Shown here in pieces: positions 31,670-44,123 of a DNA stretch of 64,000 nt. Numbering within the stretch: position 1 is the stretch's first letter; each line of letters starts with the position of its first letter. The position numbers and the translations under genes were made by a program. The DNA lies in the NCBI GenBank assembly GCA_003415625.1, contig PYIU01000001.1, positions 4,092,746 through 4,156,745 of the forward strand, in the 5' to 3' direction. The notes below the pieces were generated by a model. It worked only from the letters and a program-made list of their open reading frames with translations, did not search any database and was not told the origin of the DNA. Source of the stretch: Aquanectria penicillioides (lineage: Eukaryota > Ascomycota > Sordariomycetes > Hypocreales > Nectriaceae).

Positions 31670-34018
31670 TTACACGGGTCCCATACCCCACCAATCCAAT
31701 GAATTGTTCGTGTCCGCAAACAAGTCCTCAAAGTTGTTAAAGGCATCCACCGTCAGAGCCCAATCCATAAACTCGGTAAGTCCGTCACCCTCGATAATTC
31801 CAGTTCCCCCAATAGGTTCCAATGGTTCGTTTTCCAGCTCCTTATTGGGATCTCCGGCTCCCGTTTCGGCTCCGGCAGTGATCCCCTCCTCAGCTGGCTC
31901 ATCAACAGGTCTGCTTTCTCAATTAGGTCCTTCGTCACAGCGGCGGCACTAGCTCCCACGCCAAAGTTTTTCCCAAAGACCTCAAAGACTTCAATTGCCT
32001 TGTCAATGGTCTTGCGCGCCATTGGTGTCGCGGGGTTGATAGGATTCGCCAATATGAAACCGACCAATGTTACCGTAGCATTCCACTGTCCTAAGAAGTT
32101 TTCCTGCCACCCATTCATCAAATCAGTCTCCTTGAGAACTTGATGCAAGATTTGAATGTGCGCCATCGCGTGGTCTGCGCATGCCGTGGCGAAGCGGTCC
32201 ACCGTCGGCGTATATATGCTTGACGAAGGCGTAAAGTTGATGAACGGCCGGTAGAGATTGATGTATGTTGTGTGATACATGAGTTCAAGGTATATTCGGC
32301 CACGTTTGAGCCAAAGAGGAGCCGATGGTTCAATGTCGATTGAGCAACGGTCGATAGAAAGTGATTGGCCGTCTCCTCTTCGCTTCAGCTTGAGGCCATC
32401 GGGGATTTGTTTTACCCAAGATTCGAGTGTTATCGTCTGCGTGGACAAGAACTGCGCGCATTCTTCAAGACCTTGAGCTTTCTTGGGAGAAGGGCCGTTT
32501 CCTTGTCTTCCAAATATTTCAGAGCATCGATCGTATAAGACGGTATATACATCGACTGTAACAAAGACAAACTTTTGGATTTGAACCGAACAAGTTAGCC
32601 AAGTGACCTCGTCGTCGTAGGACCGTAAACTTGAATCGAAGAAAGAAGCCGCATCTAGGTCATCTGATGCAAATGATGTTGTTATCTGAGGCTTCTGCAC
32701 CGCAAATGGCCGCCCCAGCTTGATGCACGTCCTTGCTTCTACGGCGTAGAGTGACCACCAGATGCGCTTACGCAACTCTCGCTCGCTGCGCGGCATCGTT
32801 TCGGGTGGCTCAAGATGAAGCCCGAGTATTTGCGCTATACGAATCGCCGTCGCCAAGGTTATATGTGCTGTGTTCTGGAAGGATGCGCAGCAAAGGTAAA
32901 CCGCAGAGAGGATGTAACATTGCAGTGTCATGAGGGAAGGACTCTCCAAATCAGTGGCTAATAGGTTATGGCAGCGTCGGTAATACCACCGACCTGCGAT
33001 GCTCGCATCGTCGTACTGTCCATTTTCAGTGGCGTTGACGAGGGTGTCCTGCATGATAAATACCCATCCGTATTGCATCGAGATTGCCAACATGATGTCG
33101 ACCAAGGTGCATTGTTTCCGATACGGACGCCCGGGCTGCCACAACGAATTATAAAGCTTTCTAAATTCACCCTCATCAACAATCGGTGTGAATACATGAT
33201 GAGATTCCCAGTACAAATTGAGGAAATACTCTTCCTGGATACGCGGCATGGATGGCCGCTGAGCATCGACGCGGCGGGTTATATTTGGCCCGGTTTCGTC
33301 CACACTTGTAGGACTACTCAACGCTCTATTGGCGCCTTTTGGCTGCATGGCATGGTGGTTGAAAGACACTTGAAGCTTCTGAGTAAGGAATGAACCGATT
33401 CTCCCGATGAAGTAAAATGCTGAGGAAGGTCCGTAATAAGAGGTCTGTTCAGAGCGTGCTGTTGCAGTGAAAATTCCTTCCCATTGTAATTTAGGGGCAG
33501 ATTCTATCATACCACGGCGACATGTTGACGAGGTGGCAGATAGCTGCTGGTCATCCTTGGTCGACGCAGTCGACTCCGCCGGTGTCAGACGCGCCACTGC
33601 ATCTTTGATAAGAGTTGCCGGCGCGGTTTGGCTACGAACTTCTTCAAGCTTGGTCTCAAGTTCTTCTATTCGCAGTCTAAGTCTCTCGATCTCTCTGTGA
33701 CAAAAATGTCAGTCGCTGAGGATATTATGCTATGGCCCAAGTGGCTGATTAACCTGACCTTAATGCTTGAGGCAAAGTTCGCGCTTCGTCATTGTTCTTT
33801 CCTCTGCTGTTACATTGCAGGCCTTTTTGTCGACATGGACGACAGGGGAATCCATGGTCGCATTTGACGCGACGCAATCGACAGTGTTCACAAGCTCTTG
33901 AGACTTGCTTCCTGGGAGGCTTTCTAATAGAGAGTGTTGATGTGATGTCACTCGGAGCAAGAGTAGTATTGAAGCTCCGGCGCTCCTCCGGTGTTCCTCG
34001 AGCCAGCAGTGGCAACAT
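31670..34018 (-). CDS. Zn2Cys6 fungal transcription factor (frame broken near the 3' end)
   Basis: ATG 34018; exon 1 34018-33759, intron 33758-33695 (weak GTCAGG donor, GTCACAG acceptor), exon 2 from 33694. The Zn2Cys6 cluster CEHCRLRRVKC...CRPCRQKGLQC has the normal C-x2-C-x6-C-x5-C-x2-C-x6-C spacing. A basic linker and a coiled coil (EIERLRLRIEELETKLEEV) for dimerisation follow. The fungal-specific transcription factor domain has RSERELRKRIWWSLYAVE and GRPFAVQKP. As read, the frame stops at 31753 with an unnatural tail (733 aa). Adding one base in the TTT run at 31915-31917 gives a natural acidic tail (PVDEPAEEG...TEFMDWALTVDAF) ending TAA at 31670, 761 aa. It probably regulates the divergent MFS gene. 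Confidence 0.85.
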
Positions 34019-34434
34019 GGTGAATCAAGGGGGCATTACAAATTTAAGCTGGAGGGTTATGGATCCTGGGGGTCTGCGAAATGGATGTTTGCGATTTTAA
34101 GAGCGGTCGTGGCTTACATGAGTGTGAGGCCATGGACGGAGATTGCGAAATTAGCCCCGACTCCGGGGATGTGGACCAAAAGAACGCCGCTGTTCCGGGA
34201 GCTCTCATAGGTCAGCATGAAAATCATTCCGCGGCTCCGGATTTCCAATTGGCCTGGAGATATGGAGTCCAGGAGTTTGGATCCTTTGGGAAAGAATATG
34301 GATTCCTCGATCTGGAGAATTCGTGAAATAAATACTGCCATGGCTATCGTCTCAATAGGATCGACCTGGAACAAGACTCTCGCAGTCATTTCAAACCTTC
34401 TTTCCAAGGTTCAAACAGATACAAATTTCCCGAC
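34019..34434. promoter_or_regulatory. shared divergent promoter of the regulator and the MFS gene
   Basis: 416 bp between divergent starts. At 34157-34166 there is CCG-ACTC-CGG, an everted CCG-N4-CGG half-site pair (extended as CCCCG-N4-CGGGG, 34155-34168), a format bound by Zn2Cys6 dimers such as Leu3-like factors. A further CGGCTCCGG lies near 34231. The element suggests autoregulation or regulation of the transporter; this is inferred from the motif. Confidence 0.55.
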
Positions 34435-36235
34435 ATGAGTAGTCAAGGGCCAAATATGAGTTCAGCAACCCTAACCCCAAATGCCGGTAACTCCCCATCA
34501 GACATTGAGAAGCAGTGCCTCCAAAACAGTCCCGGTCTCGTCTCTCCTGTGAAACCATTCGACGAGAATACAACACCTGTATCTGATTCTGAAAAACAAT
34601 CTCAGCCTGAGCGAACCATCCGAGGATTTAGCTGGTTTCTTGTGTGCCTCGCCATCTTCTCGGCCAACTTCCTTTACGGTCTCGATACCACAATTGCGGC
34701 GGACATCCAAGGTGCTGTGTCTGAGAGTTTTGACAACGTCTCACAGCTGGGATGGCTGGGCATTGGTTTTGGTCTTGGATCTACCGTTGCAATTCTCCCT
34801 TTAGGCAAGGCTTTCGGTGTTTTTGACACAAAATGGTTGTATATTGCATGTCTGGTCGTGTTTGCTGCTGCCAGTGCCCTCTGCGGAGCAGCGCCCACCA
34901 TGAACGCCATGATCGTCGGCCGCGTATGGGCTGGTGCTGGGGGTTCCGGCATGTATCTTGGGTACGGTCTGCATAAGTGTCATTCACATACTCCGATAGC
35001 TAACCTGGAAATAGAACTCTCAATCTAGTCACGAGAACCACAAGCCCTCGCGAGGCCGCATTCTACATCGCTTTTGAAGGATTGGTGTATGGCGGTGGAT
35101 GTATCCTTGGTCCAGTCATTGGCGGGCTTCTGTCTGACAGCGCTGCGACCTGGCGATGGGTGTGCTCTTTGCCCGAAACTCAATCACGTCGAACACTAAC
35201 AAAATTCAGGCATTCTATCTCAACATTATCATCTTCGCGGTTACTAGCCCTATCTACCTCTTTGCGTTACCCTCGATGCCTCGTCAGTCAAATACCACAT
35301 TCATGGAGAAGATCAGGAAACTTGATTGGTTAGGCATCATCCTCACGGCTGCTCTCTACGTATGCTTTATTTTGGCTTTTACCTTTGGAGGGCCAGAATG
35401 GGCCTGGAACGACGCCAGGTTCATCGCCCTTGCTGTTCTCTTCGTGTTGTTCCTAGGAGCCTTTGCGATCACCCAGCGTCTCGCAACATTAACTACCAAA
35501 GTTGACCGACTTTTCCCATGCGACTTTCTGGGAAGCCTGCAGCTTGTCTTGTTGTATATTGCCATGGCATGTGGTGGAAGCGGGTTGTTCGTTGCTACTT
35601 ACTACATCCCCTTATACTTTCTCTTCGTCCACGGTGACTCGGGCACTGAGGCAGCAGTTCGACTGTTGCCCTTCATTTGCTTCTATGTTGTCGCCATCTT
35701 GGGCTGTGGTTACGTCATGCCCCGAATTGGGTATTCCATGATCTGGTACCTTGTGTCTGGTGTACTGTTGACAGCGGGTGCCGCAGCAATGCTCACCATC
35801 AAACCTAATAGTCCAGCCAGCTACACTTACGGCTTCTCTGCTCTGCTTGGATTTGGTTTAACCGCCAGCCAAGCGGGATATGCTGTTGCGAGTACGCTCG
35901 TGGAACCTGACAGGATACCTGAAGCCATTCAATTTCTGAACATTTCTCAGGGACAGAGCCAGTTGCTGAGTCTCTGCATTGCTAGCGCTATCTTCCAGAA
36001 CAGGGCGTTCAATGGAATGAACTCCGTCCTCAATGGGCAAGGTTTCACAACCGAGGAGATTCGAACAGCTATTGCAGGCTCTCATAGTACAGTATTTCAA
36101 TCCATCAGTCCTGAACTCAAGGCTCGGTGCCTCGATGTCTTGGTACAAACTATTGGGGACATCTGGATCATGATTATTGCTGCTGGTGCTAGCCTCACAG
36201 TCTGTGCATGCTTCATGTCTCGAACGAGGTTTTAA
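34435..36235 (+). CDS. MFS transporter, DHA2-like (14 TM) drug/toxin efflux type
   Basis: Three exons: 34435-34961, 35015-35159, 35210-36235 (565 aa, TAA). Introns are 34962-35014 (GTACGG...ATAG) and 35160-35209 (GTGTGC...branch CACTAAC...TTCAG). A Ser/Pro/Glu-rich cytosolic N-terminus of about 65 residues precedes TM1. Motif A-like LPLGKAFGVFDTKWLY follows TM2. Motif C is GPVIGGLLSDSAATWRW after TM5, the signature of proton antiporters. I count 13-14 hydrophobic segments, and the long length fits the DHA2 branch with aflatoxin- or siderophore-type pumps. It is transcribed away from a Zn2Cys6 regulator across 416 bp, a common arrangement for inducible efflux. The substrate cannot be read from the sequence. 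No biosynthetic genes accompany it. Confidence 0.9.
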
Positions 36236-38231
36236 ACTCTGAAAATTGGTCTGTTAGGGGGGGTCGGACAAATCCTCAAGGTATGTGGTGAGGCACGTAC
36301 GGCTTCAAGGTCAATAGGAGAAGGGGAGGACGACCGGCCCTCCAAGGAAGACACGCACTTATCAAGGGTTTACTTTGATGGTTTGAATCGCCTTTCTCTA
36401 TTAGATTTCGTACAATTAGCATTTAAACTCAGAGATAACAAGATAGAATACAAAACTACCTTAATTCCATTATCATGGTAATTTAGACAAACCTTAAATT
36501 TTTACCTGTCAAACCCAAGTGTAGAACTTAAAGTACCACTTGTTTTCCGCAAGGGGGTACCTCCAGTTTTTGCTGAGGTGCTATGGTTCAATAATATCGC
36601 GGTGTAGAGCGTTGCTGGTTTCCGCAACCGGCATACGCCAGTAACAATGAATGAAGCTGATGCGACAGGCAAATTCTTCGGCTTATATTTGAAGGGAACA
36701 CAATGCTTTTATCATTTTCGAGATTAGTGTCATACAATGCTCTCTCTCTCCATGAGGCGTGCTGCGTACACCGACACCCCCTCGTAAAGAGCCTCGACTG
36801 TCGATCTGCCGTGGCCCCTGTCAGGTCAGCGGCTGCACAAGGATCAAGCCGCTAAATTCCAGCATCTGCAGGCCCTAACGAGGAAAGCTAGGGGCTCCAC
36901 ATTAGTGGAGGGATGCCAACTGCCCCATAGACATGCTTCGGCGACACGAAGCGGCTCTGTAGTGAGGGCCGTGGTGGTTGGGGAAATTTTGGGGACCTCA
37001 GCGAGAAGCAGAGGGCATCTCAATGACGTAATGAGTCTGTAAGCATGTGAAAGCTGAGCAAGCTCGTGTGGGGATGATGACAAGCATGATGGGGGCATGA
37101 CCAAGACCAGAAAAAAACCAGCGTACTACAGAAATTTCTTTTCTTTTTTGTTGCCGTTCCCTTGACCATACAGCATGAGGGTATTCGAGACCTTCCCGGC
37201 CGAGATAGGCTTTTTTATGTGTCTCAGCTAGACACCATCCATGACGGATAAAGCCTTGCTGCCCCTGGTGGCGAAGATGGCTTCGGAGTCGCTGGATTGG
37301 TTTGACTCATGGTGGCCGCCCAGGGCTAGACCAAGGAAGTGCACAGCGAAAGCCTCAGAGCTCTCTCGGCGAGGGAGCGACGGCATCTTCGGGGCTGCTT
37401 TGAGCTAGGCCCAGAGCATCGCGGGGGTGGCTTTTGTTTCTGGAATCATGGCAGGCAATTGAGAAAGCCAATGGCTGCGTGATTTCTCCATGATGTGATG
37501 ATACCATGACTTGTGTGAGTTGCATGGGCCCCTTGTCTGGGTTTCCAGGTTGTTGAGCCCGCGATATAGAGAGGGCGAGTGCAGCAATCTTGGCCCAGCA
37601 ATGGCTTGATGGTGACGCTATACTGCCTCCTTCCCCTCCTGCCTAGGGACCCAAATAGAAAGGCGATGCCCCGGCAGGGCAAGCACAACGAGGAAATGGT
37701 GGGAGAGGGGTGTGGGCGTGGACAGTATGATTCTGGACTTGTGCTTGTGCTTTTGCTTACTGCGACATTGCCGTCGCAGTCTTTTCCACTTTCCTGCCCT
37801 CTATTGTCACCTTTCCCAGCACACACGCGCCTCTTCGTCTTTTTCCTGATTCGTATATCCGTTCTCCCCAATTCTCACAAGCCTCTCAAGCCTCCCGACC
37901 TCCAGCTCTCCCTCACCCCCCGCCTTTCTCTCCGCTTCTCGCTCCCCTTCCTACCGGCTCTCTTCGCCTTAATTCTCTCCTTCCCTCTTCTCCTCTCTCT
38001 TTGTTTTTCTTGGCAGAGAACTCACGTTGGAAGAACGTCAAGGAATCGGTGCTGATCTTGACCCCTCCAGTCTCTACGACCGATCCCAGCTGTCCAGGAT
38101 CAGATCCCCACCCTCGCTCACCGAAACCGTTTAGTACGACACCGTGCATTCTCCACAGCTACGACCAGGGAGCTTGGTACTGATAGACTCGTCACGCGGG
38201 GCACGCAGCTCCCGCTCTTCTCTCTCGCATC
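36236..38231. other. 2 kb upstream of the glycogen debranching gene
   Basis: No gene recognised. 36400-36520 is AT-rich. 37750-38020 is strongly pyrimidine-rich (long TCCTC/CTCTC runs) and probably belongs to the promoter or a long 5' UTR of the debranching enzyme. Open frames here (37446-37871 minus, 37579-38055 plus) are compositional. Confidence 0.5.
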
Positions 38232-41200
38232 ATGAGCCCTCCGCACACGATGACCTCCAACGAAGTCTACCTGCTGCCGCTCAACGACGACGGGTCGCCT
38301 CAGGTCCAGGGCGAGTACATTTATTTAGCCCCCAAAACCGACGATCCCGTCACTATCCGCTTCGCTATCGAGGGTACCTCATCCATTTGTCGCCATGGCA
38401 GTCTCTGGGTCAACATCCCCGGTCGTGACGAGGAATTTCGTCGAGATCGCTTTCGTGAGTACAAGTATGTGTCATTCTGCTTCTATCCCCTTCTTTTGCC
38501 ATTTTCCTCTCCCACCAATTGAGCTACTACACGTTCCAATTCAAACTTCTACTCAACTTAGGCACTGACAACTCCGACCTCGTTAGACTGACTCCCGACT
38601 TCAACCGCACTTTGGAAATCTCCATCCCCATTTACCAAGCTGGCGCCTACGCCTTCTACACTACATATGCCGAGCTTCCTAAACTAGAGAGGGAGCTAGG
38701 CCCAACTTCTCCAGAAAAGGAGACACTCAAAAGGACAGCAGTCTACTACATCGATGTGGCTCCCAGACTCAAGCTCGATGGGCGCCCTCTCCCCCTGCCA
38801 GCTCTGTCAATTTTCTCTGTCATCAGTAAGTTCATGGGGAAATATCCCACCGAATGGGAGCGTCATCTTCGTGGCATCAGCGACCGTGGTTACAACATGA
38901 TCCATTTCACCCCTCTGCAGATCCGTGGCGAGTCCAACTCTCCTTACAGTTTGTATGACCAGCTGGGCTGGGACCCTACCTGCTTCCCAGAGGGCGAGAA
39001 GGATGTGCAAAAGATGGTGGGCAGCCTTGAGCAAAATCATTCGCTGCTTAGTTTAACGGACATCGTGCTGAATCACACTGCACACAACAGCAAATGGCTC
39101 CAGGAACATCCGGAGGCTGGTTACAATCTAACAACCGCCCCATGGTTGGAGTCTGCCTACGAACTTGATACTGAGCTACTGGAGCTGGGTTTCCGACTGG
39201 AAGAGCTCGGGCTCCCAACGGAGTTGAAGTCTAATGACGATTTGCTTCTCATTATGGACGCTATTAAGTCTGAGGTTATTGCTAAGCTTAGACTCTGGGA
39301 ATACTACGCTCTTGATATTGATCGAGACGCCGATTCAGCAGCCGAAGCGTGGTCTCAGGGAACATCCCATGACTCTCAAGATTCTGTCTTCCAGGAGAAG
39401 CTCAAGGCTATTAAAACAGGATCGCTAGAGGAGCAGATTGCTTTCGCCCGTGAGTTTGGATTAAAGGGCACAGACCGCATGGGAGAGCGCCACCGGCGAA
39501 GGCTTGATCCGAGCGTGGCATCCAGTATCTTGACGACATGCTTAGGGTCGTACGAAAACAGCAAAAAGGAGCAAGGTAAACAGAAGATCGTTGAGCTACT
39601 AGATGTCTTGAACGTGGATTTCTACAAGGAATACGATTCCGAGGTTGCCGAGCTCCTCCAGCAGCTTTTCAACAGAATCAAGTACGTCCGTCTGGATGAA
39701 CATGGCCCTAAACTTGGCCCTATCGATAGAGCCAATCCGCTGATCGAGACCTACTTCACCCGACTACCGAAGAACGAAGCTACATCCAAGCTCAGAAAAG
39801 AAGACACAGTCTTGGTCAATAATGGCTGGGTTTGGGGCGGAAATGCCCTCATTGACAATGCCGGGCCGGAGTCAAGAGTATATCTCCGCCGAGAGGTCAT
39901 CATTTGGGGAGACTGCGTTAAGCTTCGGTATGGTTCTGGCCCTGAGGACAGCCCTTGGCTGTGGGACCACATGACAAAGTATGCCCGCATGTTAGCCAAA
40001 TACTTCGCTGGTCTCCGAATCGATAACTGTCATTCTACCCCAATTCATGTGGCCGAATATATCCTAGATGAGGCCCGTCGAGTACGGCCTGATCTATACG
40101 TTGTTGCAGAACTATTCACTGGTTCGGAAGAGATGGATTACGTGTTTGTGAAGAGGCTTGGCCTGAGTTCCCTCATTCGAGAAGCCATGCAAGCGTGGAG
40201 CACAGGGGAGCTTAGTCGCCTCGTTCACAGGCATGGTGGCCGCCCTATTGGTAGCTTCGAGGTTGATGAGGTTTCCAAATCCGATGTTCGTACGCCAACT
40301 AGCAGTCCAAAGAGGGAGAAGAACGGAGTTAACGGGCACGGAGACTGTTCGAGGGAAATCATTCGGAGAATCAAGCCCAGCCCTGTCCATGCCCTCTTCA
40401 TGGACTGCACTCACGACAATGAGACCCCAGCACAGAAGCGTGACGCTCGCGACACCCTCCCGAATGCCGCCCTGGTTAGCATGTGCTCCAGTGCTACAGG
40501 AAGTGTTATGGGATATGACGAAATCTACCCTAAGCTTGTGGATCTAGTCAACGAAACGAGGCTCTACACGTCGGCATCTTCAAGCCCGAAACCTATCAAG
40601 ATAGGGGGCGGTGAAAACGGGATCGGTGGCATTAAAAAGCTGCTCAACCAGATCCACACATTGATGGGCAAGGACGGATACGACGAAACCCACATCCACC
40701 ACGAAGATCAGTACATTACTGTCCATCGAGTACATCCTGAATCTCGAAAGGGATACTTTCTCATCGCCCATACCGCATTCCCTGGATACGGTAACGGAAA
40801 TGGTGCTTTTAGCGCTGTCCATCTGACTGGTACAAAGGCGCGGCACCTTGGAAGCTGGATGCTTGAAGTTGATGTTAGCGAGGAAGCTAAAGAGCAGGTT
40901 CTCGGGGATAAGAAATACCTGCGCGGCCTGCCAAGCCGTGTGATTGACTTGCCTGGGATCAGGATGGAGGTCAAGGGAGATGACACCACCATTACGGTAC
41001 GTGACAAGTTTCCTCCGGGAAGTATTGCGCTCTTCGAAACTTGGATCCCAGCTGCCGAGCATTCCTCAGGTTTGGATAACTACGTAACATCGGGAGCAAA
41101 GGTTGCATGGAAAGATCTCAACCTAATCGACCTAAACTACCTGCTCTATCGGTGCGACGCAGAGGAGCGGGCGTCGAGCGATGGCCGCGACGGAGTATAC

Positions 41201-43123
41201 GATATCCCCGGGCATGGAAAACTCGTGTATGCTGGACTTCAGGGATGGTGGAGTATTCTCAAAGAAATCATCCAAGACAACAACTTGGCCCACCCGCTTT
41301 GCCAAAACCTCAGAGACGGCCAGTGGGCGTTGAACTTTATTGTTGGACGAGTCCAGCGTATTAGTGAGATTCCAGGGAATGAGCGGCTTGCGGGTCCTGC
41401 GGCTTGGCTCAAAGAGCGATTCGATGCCATCCGAGGAATCCCAAATTTTTTGCTCCCGCGATATTTCGGTCTTGTTTTGCGAACCGCTTACATGGCGAGC
41501 TGGGATCAGTCGTTGCAGCTCTTGAGCAGCCATATCCGAGAAGGTCAGTGGTTTTTGCAAAGTCTTGGCCTGGTCAGTGTTCAAATGAACGGCCAGGTCA
41601 AGTCAGCATCCCTTTGGCCCAACAAACAGGTTCCGTCACTCGCTGCTGGTCTGCCTCACTTTGCCATTGAATGGGCAAGATGTTGGGGCCGAGATGTGTT
41701 CATTTCACTCCGCGGTTTGTTGATTGGCACCGGTCGATTTGAGGAGGCAAAGGAACACATTCTCGCATTTGCCAGTGTGTTGAAGCATGGAATGATTCCT
41801 AACCTTCTCAGCAGCGGTGATGCGCCAAGATATAACGCGAGAGACTCAATTTGGTTCTTTTTGCAATGCATCCAGGACTACACGCGATATGCACCAGAAG
41901 GCGTGTCTATCCTGAAGACCAAAGTCAAGCGTCGTTTTCTGCCTTATGATGATACATGGTTCCCAACTGATGACCCTCGTGCTTATTCTAACGAGAGCAC
42001 AATTGAGGATGTGATACAGGAAGCTCTTCAAAGGCACGCATCTGGGATGAAGTATCGAGAGGCCAATGCCGGCCCCCAAATAGATTCCCAGATGAAGGAC
42101 GAGGGATTCAACCAAGATATCAAAGTTGACTGGCAAACAGGCATCATTTTTGGAGGAAACCAGTTCAACTGCGGTACCTGGATGGACAAAATGGGCGAAA
42201 GCGAGAAGGCTGGTTCAAAGGGCGTCCCTGGCACGCCTCGAGACGGTGCTGCTGTCGAGATCACTGGCCTTTTGTACAGCACTCTCAAGTGGCTTGACGA
42301 GCTTCAGAAGAAGGGCGATTACCCTTACACTAGCGTGAAGAAGTCTGATGGGAGCCCTATTTCCTTGGGTGATTGGGCCTGGCTCGTCAAAGACAACTTT
42401 GAGCGATGCTACTATGTTCCGTTGACTCCAGAGGAAGACTCCAATTATGATGTAGGCGCGAAGATCATTAACAGACGGGGTATCTACAAGGACCTGTACA
42501 AGTCTGGTAAGGAGTATGAGGACTATCAGCTGCGTCCCAACTTCCCCATCGCCATGACAGTGGCACCGGATCTTTTCGACCCCGACCACGCCATGCACGC
42601 TCTGTGCCTCGCTGACACGGTCCTCCGTGGGCCCACCGGCATGGCCACGCTTGATCCAGCCGACCTCAACTATCGACCTTTCTACCGCAACAGTGAGGAT
42701 AGTACAGACTTCGCAACCAGCAAGGGCCGCAACTACCACCAGGGTCCCGAGTGGCTCTGGCCAACAGGTTTCTTCCTTCGTGCGCTACTCAAGTTTGACC
42801 TGAAGCGTCGTTCAACCCCCGAGGGCAGGACCGAGGCCTTCCAGCAGGTAACCCGACGCCTTGTCGATTGCAAGAAGATGATTGAAGAAAGCACTTGGGC
42901 TGGACTCACAGAGCTGACGCAGAAAAACGGAGAGATTTGTCCTGACTCGGTAAGCTACCCCTCCTACGCCTCTACACCAGGTGCATCATCGATCGCCTTC
43001 GCAACCACTAGCACTCTACTAACAAGTATACAACAGAGCCCCACACAAGCTTGGTCTGCAGGATGTCTTATCGATCTGTACATGGATGCTGTCGAGGAAC
43101 AAGAGGCGCAGGCAACCAAGTAA
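38232..43123 (+). CDS. GDB1: glycogen debranching enzyme (4-alpha-glucanotransferase / amylo-1,6-glucosidase)
   Basis: Three exons: 38232-38464, 38587-42949, 43037-43123 (1560 aa, TAA). Intron 1 is 38465-38586 (GTATGT; acceptor TTAG chosen because it restores REYKLTPDFNRTLEI), intron 2 42950-43036 (GTAAGC, branch CTACTAAC). It is bifunctional in the cytosol: it moves maltosyl or maltotriosyl units and cleaves the exposed alpha-1,6 glucose. The N-terminal GH13 transferase half has GLRIDNCHSTP near residue 552 (nucleophile Asp), an acid region VVAELFTGSEE, and FMDCTHDNETP near 682. The C-terminal GH133 half has EWARCWGRDVFISLRGLL near 1110, IIFGGNQFNCGTWMDKMGE near 1260 and the closing LWPTGFFLRAL. 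Length is that of eukaryotic debranchers. Intron 2 is in frame without a stop. Confidence 0.97.
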
Positions 43124-44123
43124 AGAAGAAAACTTGCGAGAAAGAGGAGGTGGAGACAGGTCGTGATGGGAAAACGCATAGCATGAATAGGATACGACGG
43201 AACACAAATAGCACCTGCATTGCAAGTACCTACCTACTCTCTTAGGCCCGGATTAATGAAAAGGCTGAATTCCGTGACCCGAGCCTATCCGCATTGTCCC
43301 GTTTGCATAATCAACGCCACGGAGCGGAGTGCCTGACGTCTTGAACGTTAAATCTGACAGCTCATGCACGAGCGGGAAGTTAAAAGGCACCATCCAAATG
43401 GAAACTGTGAAAAAAAGTAATCCGATTCGTTCTTTTGATATCAACAAAGGTTACTCCTCCCGCTTCCCCGATCCAGGGGAAGGTTGGATGATAAATGTCC
43501 AGAGTATTGTGATAGAGAAATACAAGAAAATAATGCGTTCCCACTGCTCCTAACCATCCAACATCCAATGTGATTTCTAACGTGCCGCGTCTGCAAAACG
43601 CTAATGTCCTCCCAACCAACGCCGGACCCAAGCCAACGCCACCAAAGGATATATAACAAGAAGTACCATGAGCAAAAAAAATGGCACGTCAGCCAAAAGG
43701 GCTGGAGTGCAGCGGTAAAAAAGTAACCAAGAAAATGAGCAGTTAACGTGCCAACTGTCATTTGAACGCCAGAAGCCCTCCACATGCCACAACCCCAAGA
43801 GGTGGCAAGGATTCCGCGGATCTTTGTTTGGTGAGAAGTCGTAGATGCGAAAAACAAAACTTGTTCATCCGTTCACCCCATGCCCATGCGATGAATGTTC
43901 CTTTAAAATCAAATAAACACAGGCCAAGAAAAGTGGCGGGACAGAAAGCGGCCGTATCCGTGGATAGAGAATATGTTGCCCCAATCCAGGATTTCGTTTG
44001 GTCATACGTTATTCGTCGCTTCCGATGATGAGATACATGGTCGAGGTGCGATGTCGAAACAAGGCGTGATAGAAAAGGCAAATCATCGAGAACGTAAAGA
44101 CACTGGTTGAGACACACATTGTG
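43124..44123. other. intergenic, convergent 3' flanks
   Basis: 1 kb between the convergent debranching enzyme and membrane protein genes. No coding signal and no RNA gene recognised; AT-rich UTR-like segments. Confidence 0.5.

Noticed and set aside
38519..38586. Coding use of the segment reading SYYTFQFKLLLNLGTDNSDLV before exon 2 of the debranching enzyme
   Set aside because: Splicing to 38587 gives REYKLTPDFNRTLEI, continuous with the known family, and leaves this segment in a 122 bp intron with a CACTGAC branch site.
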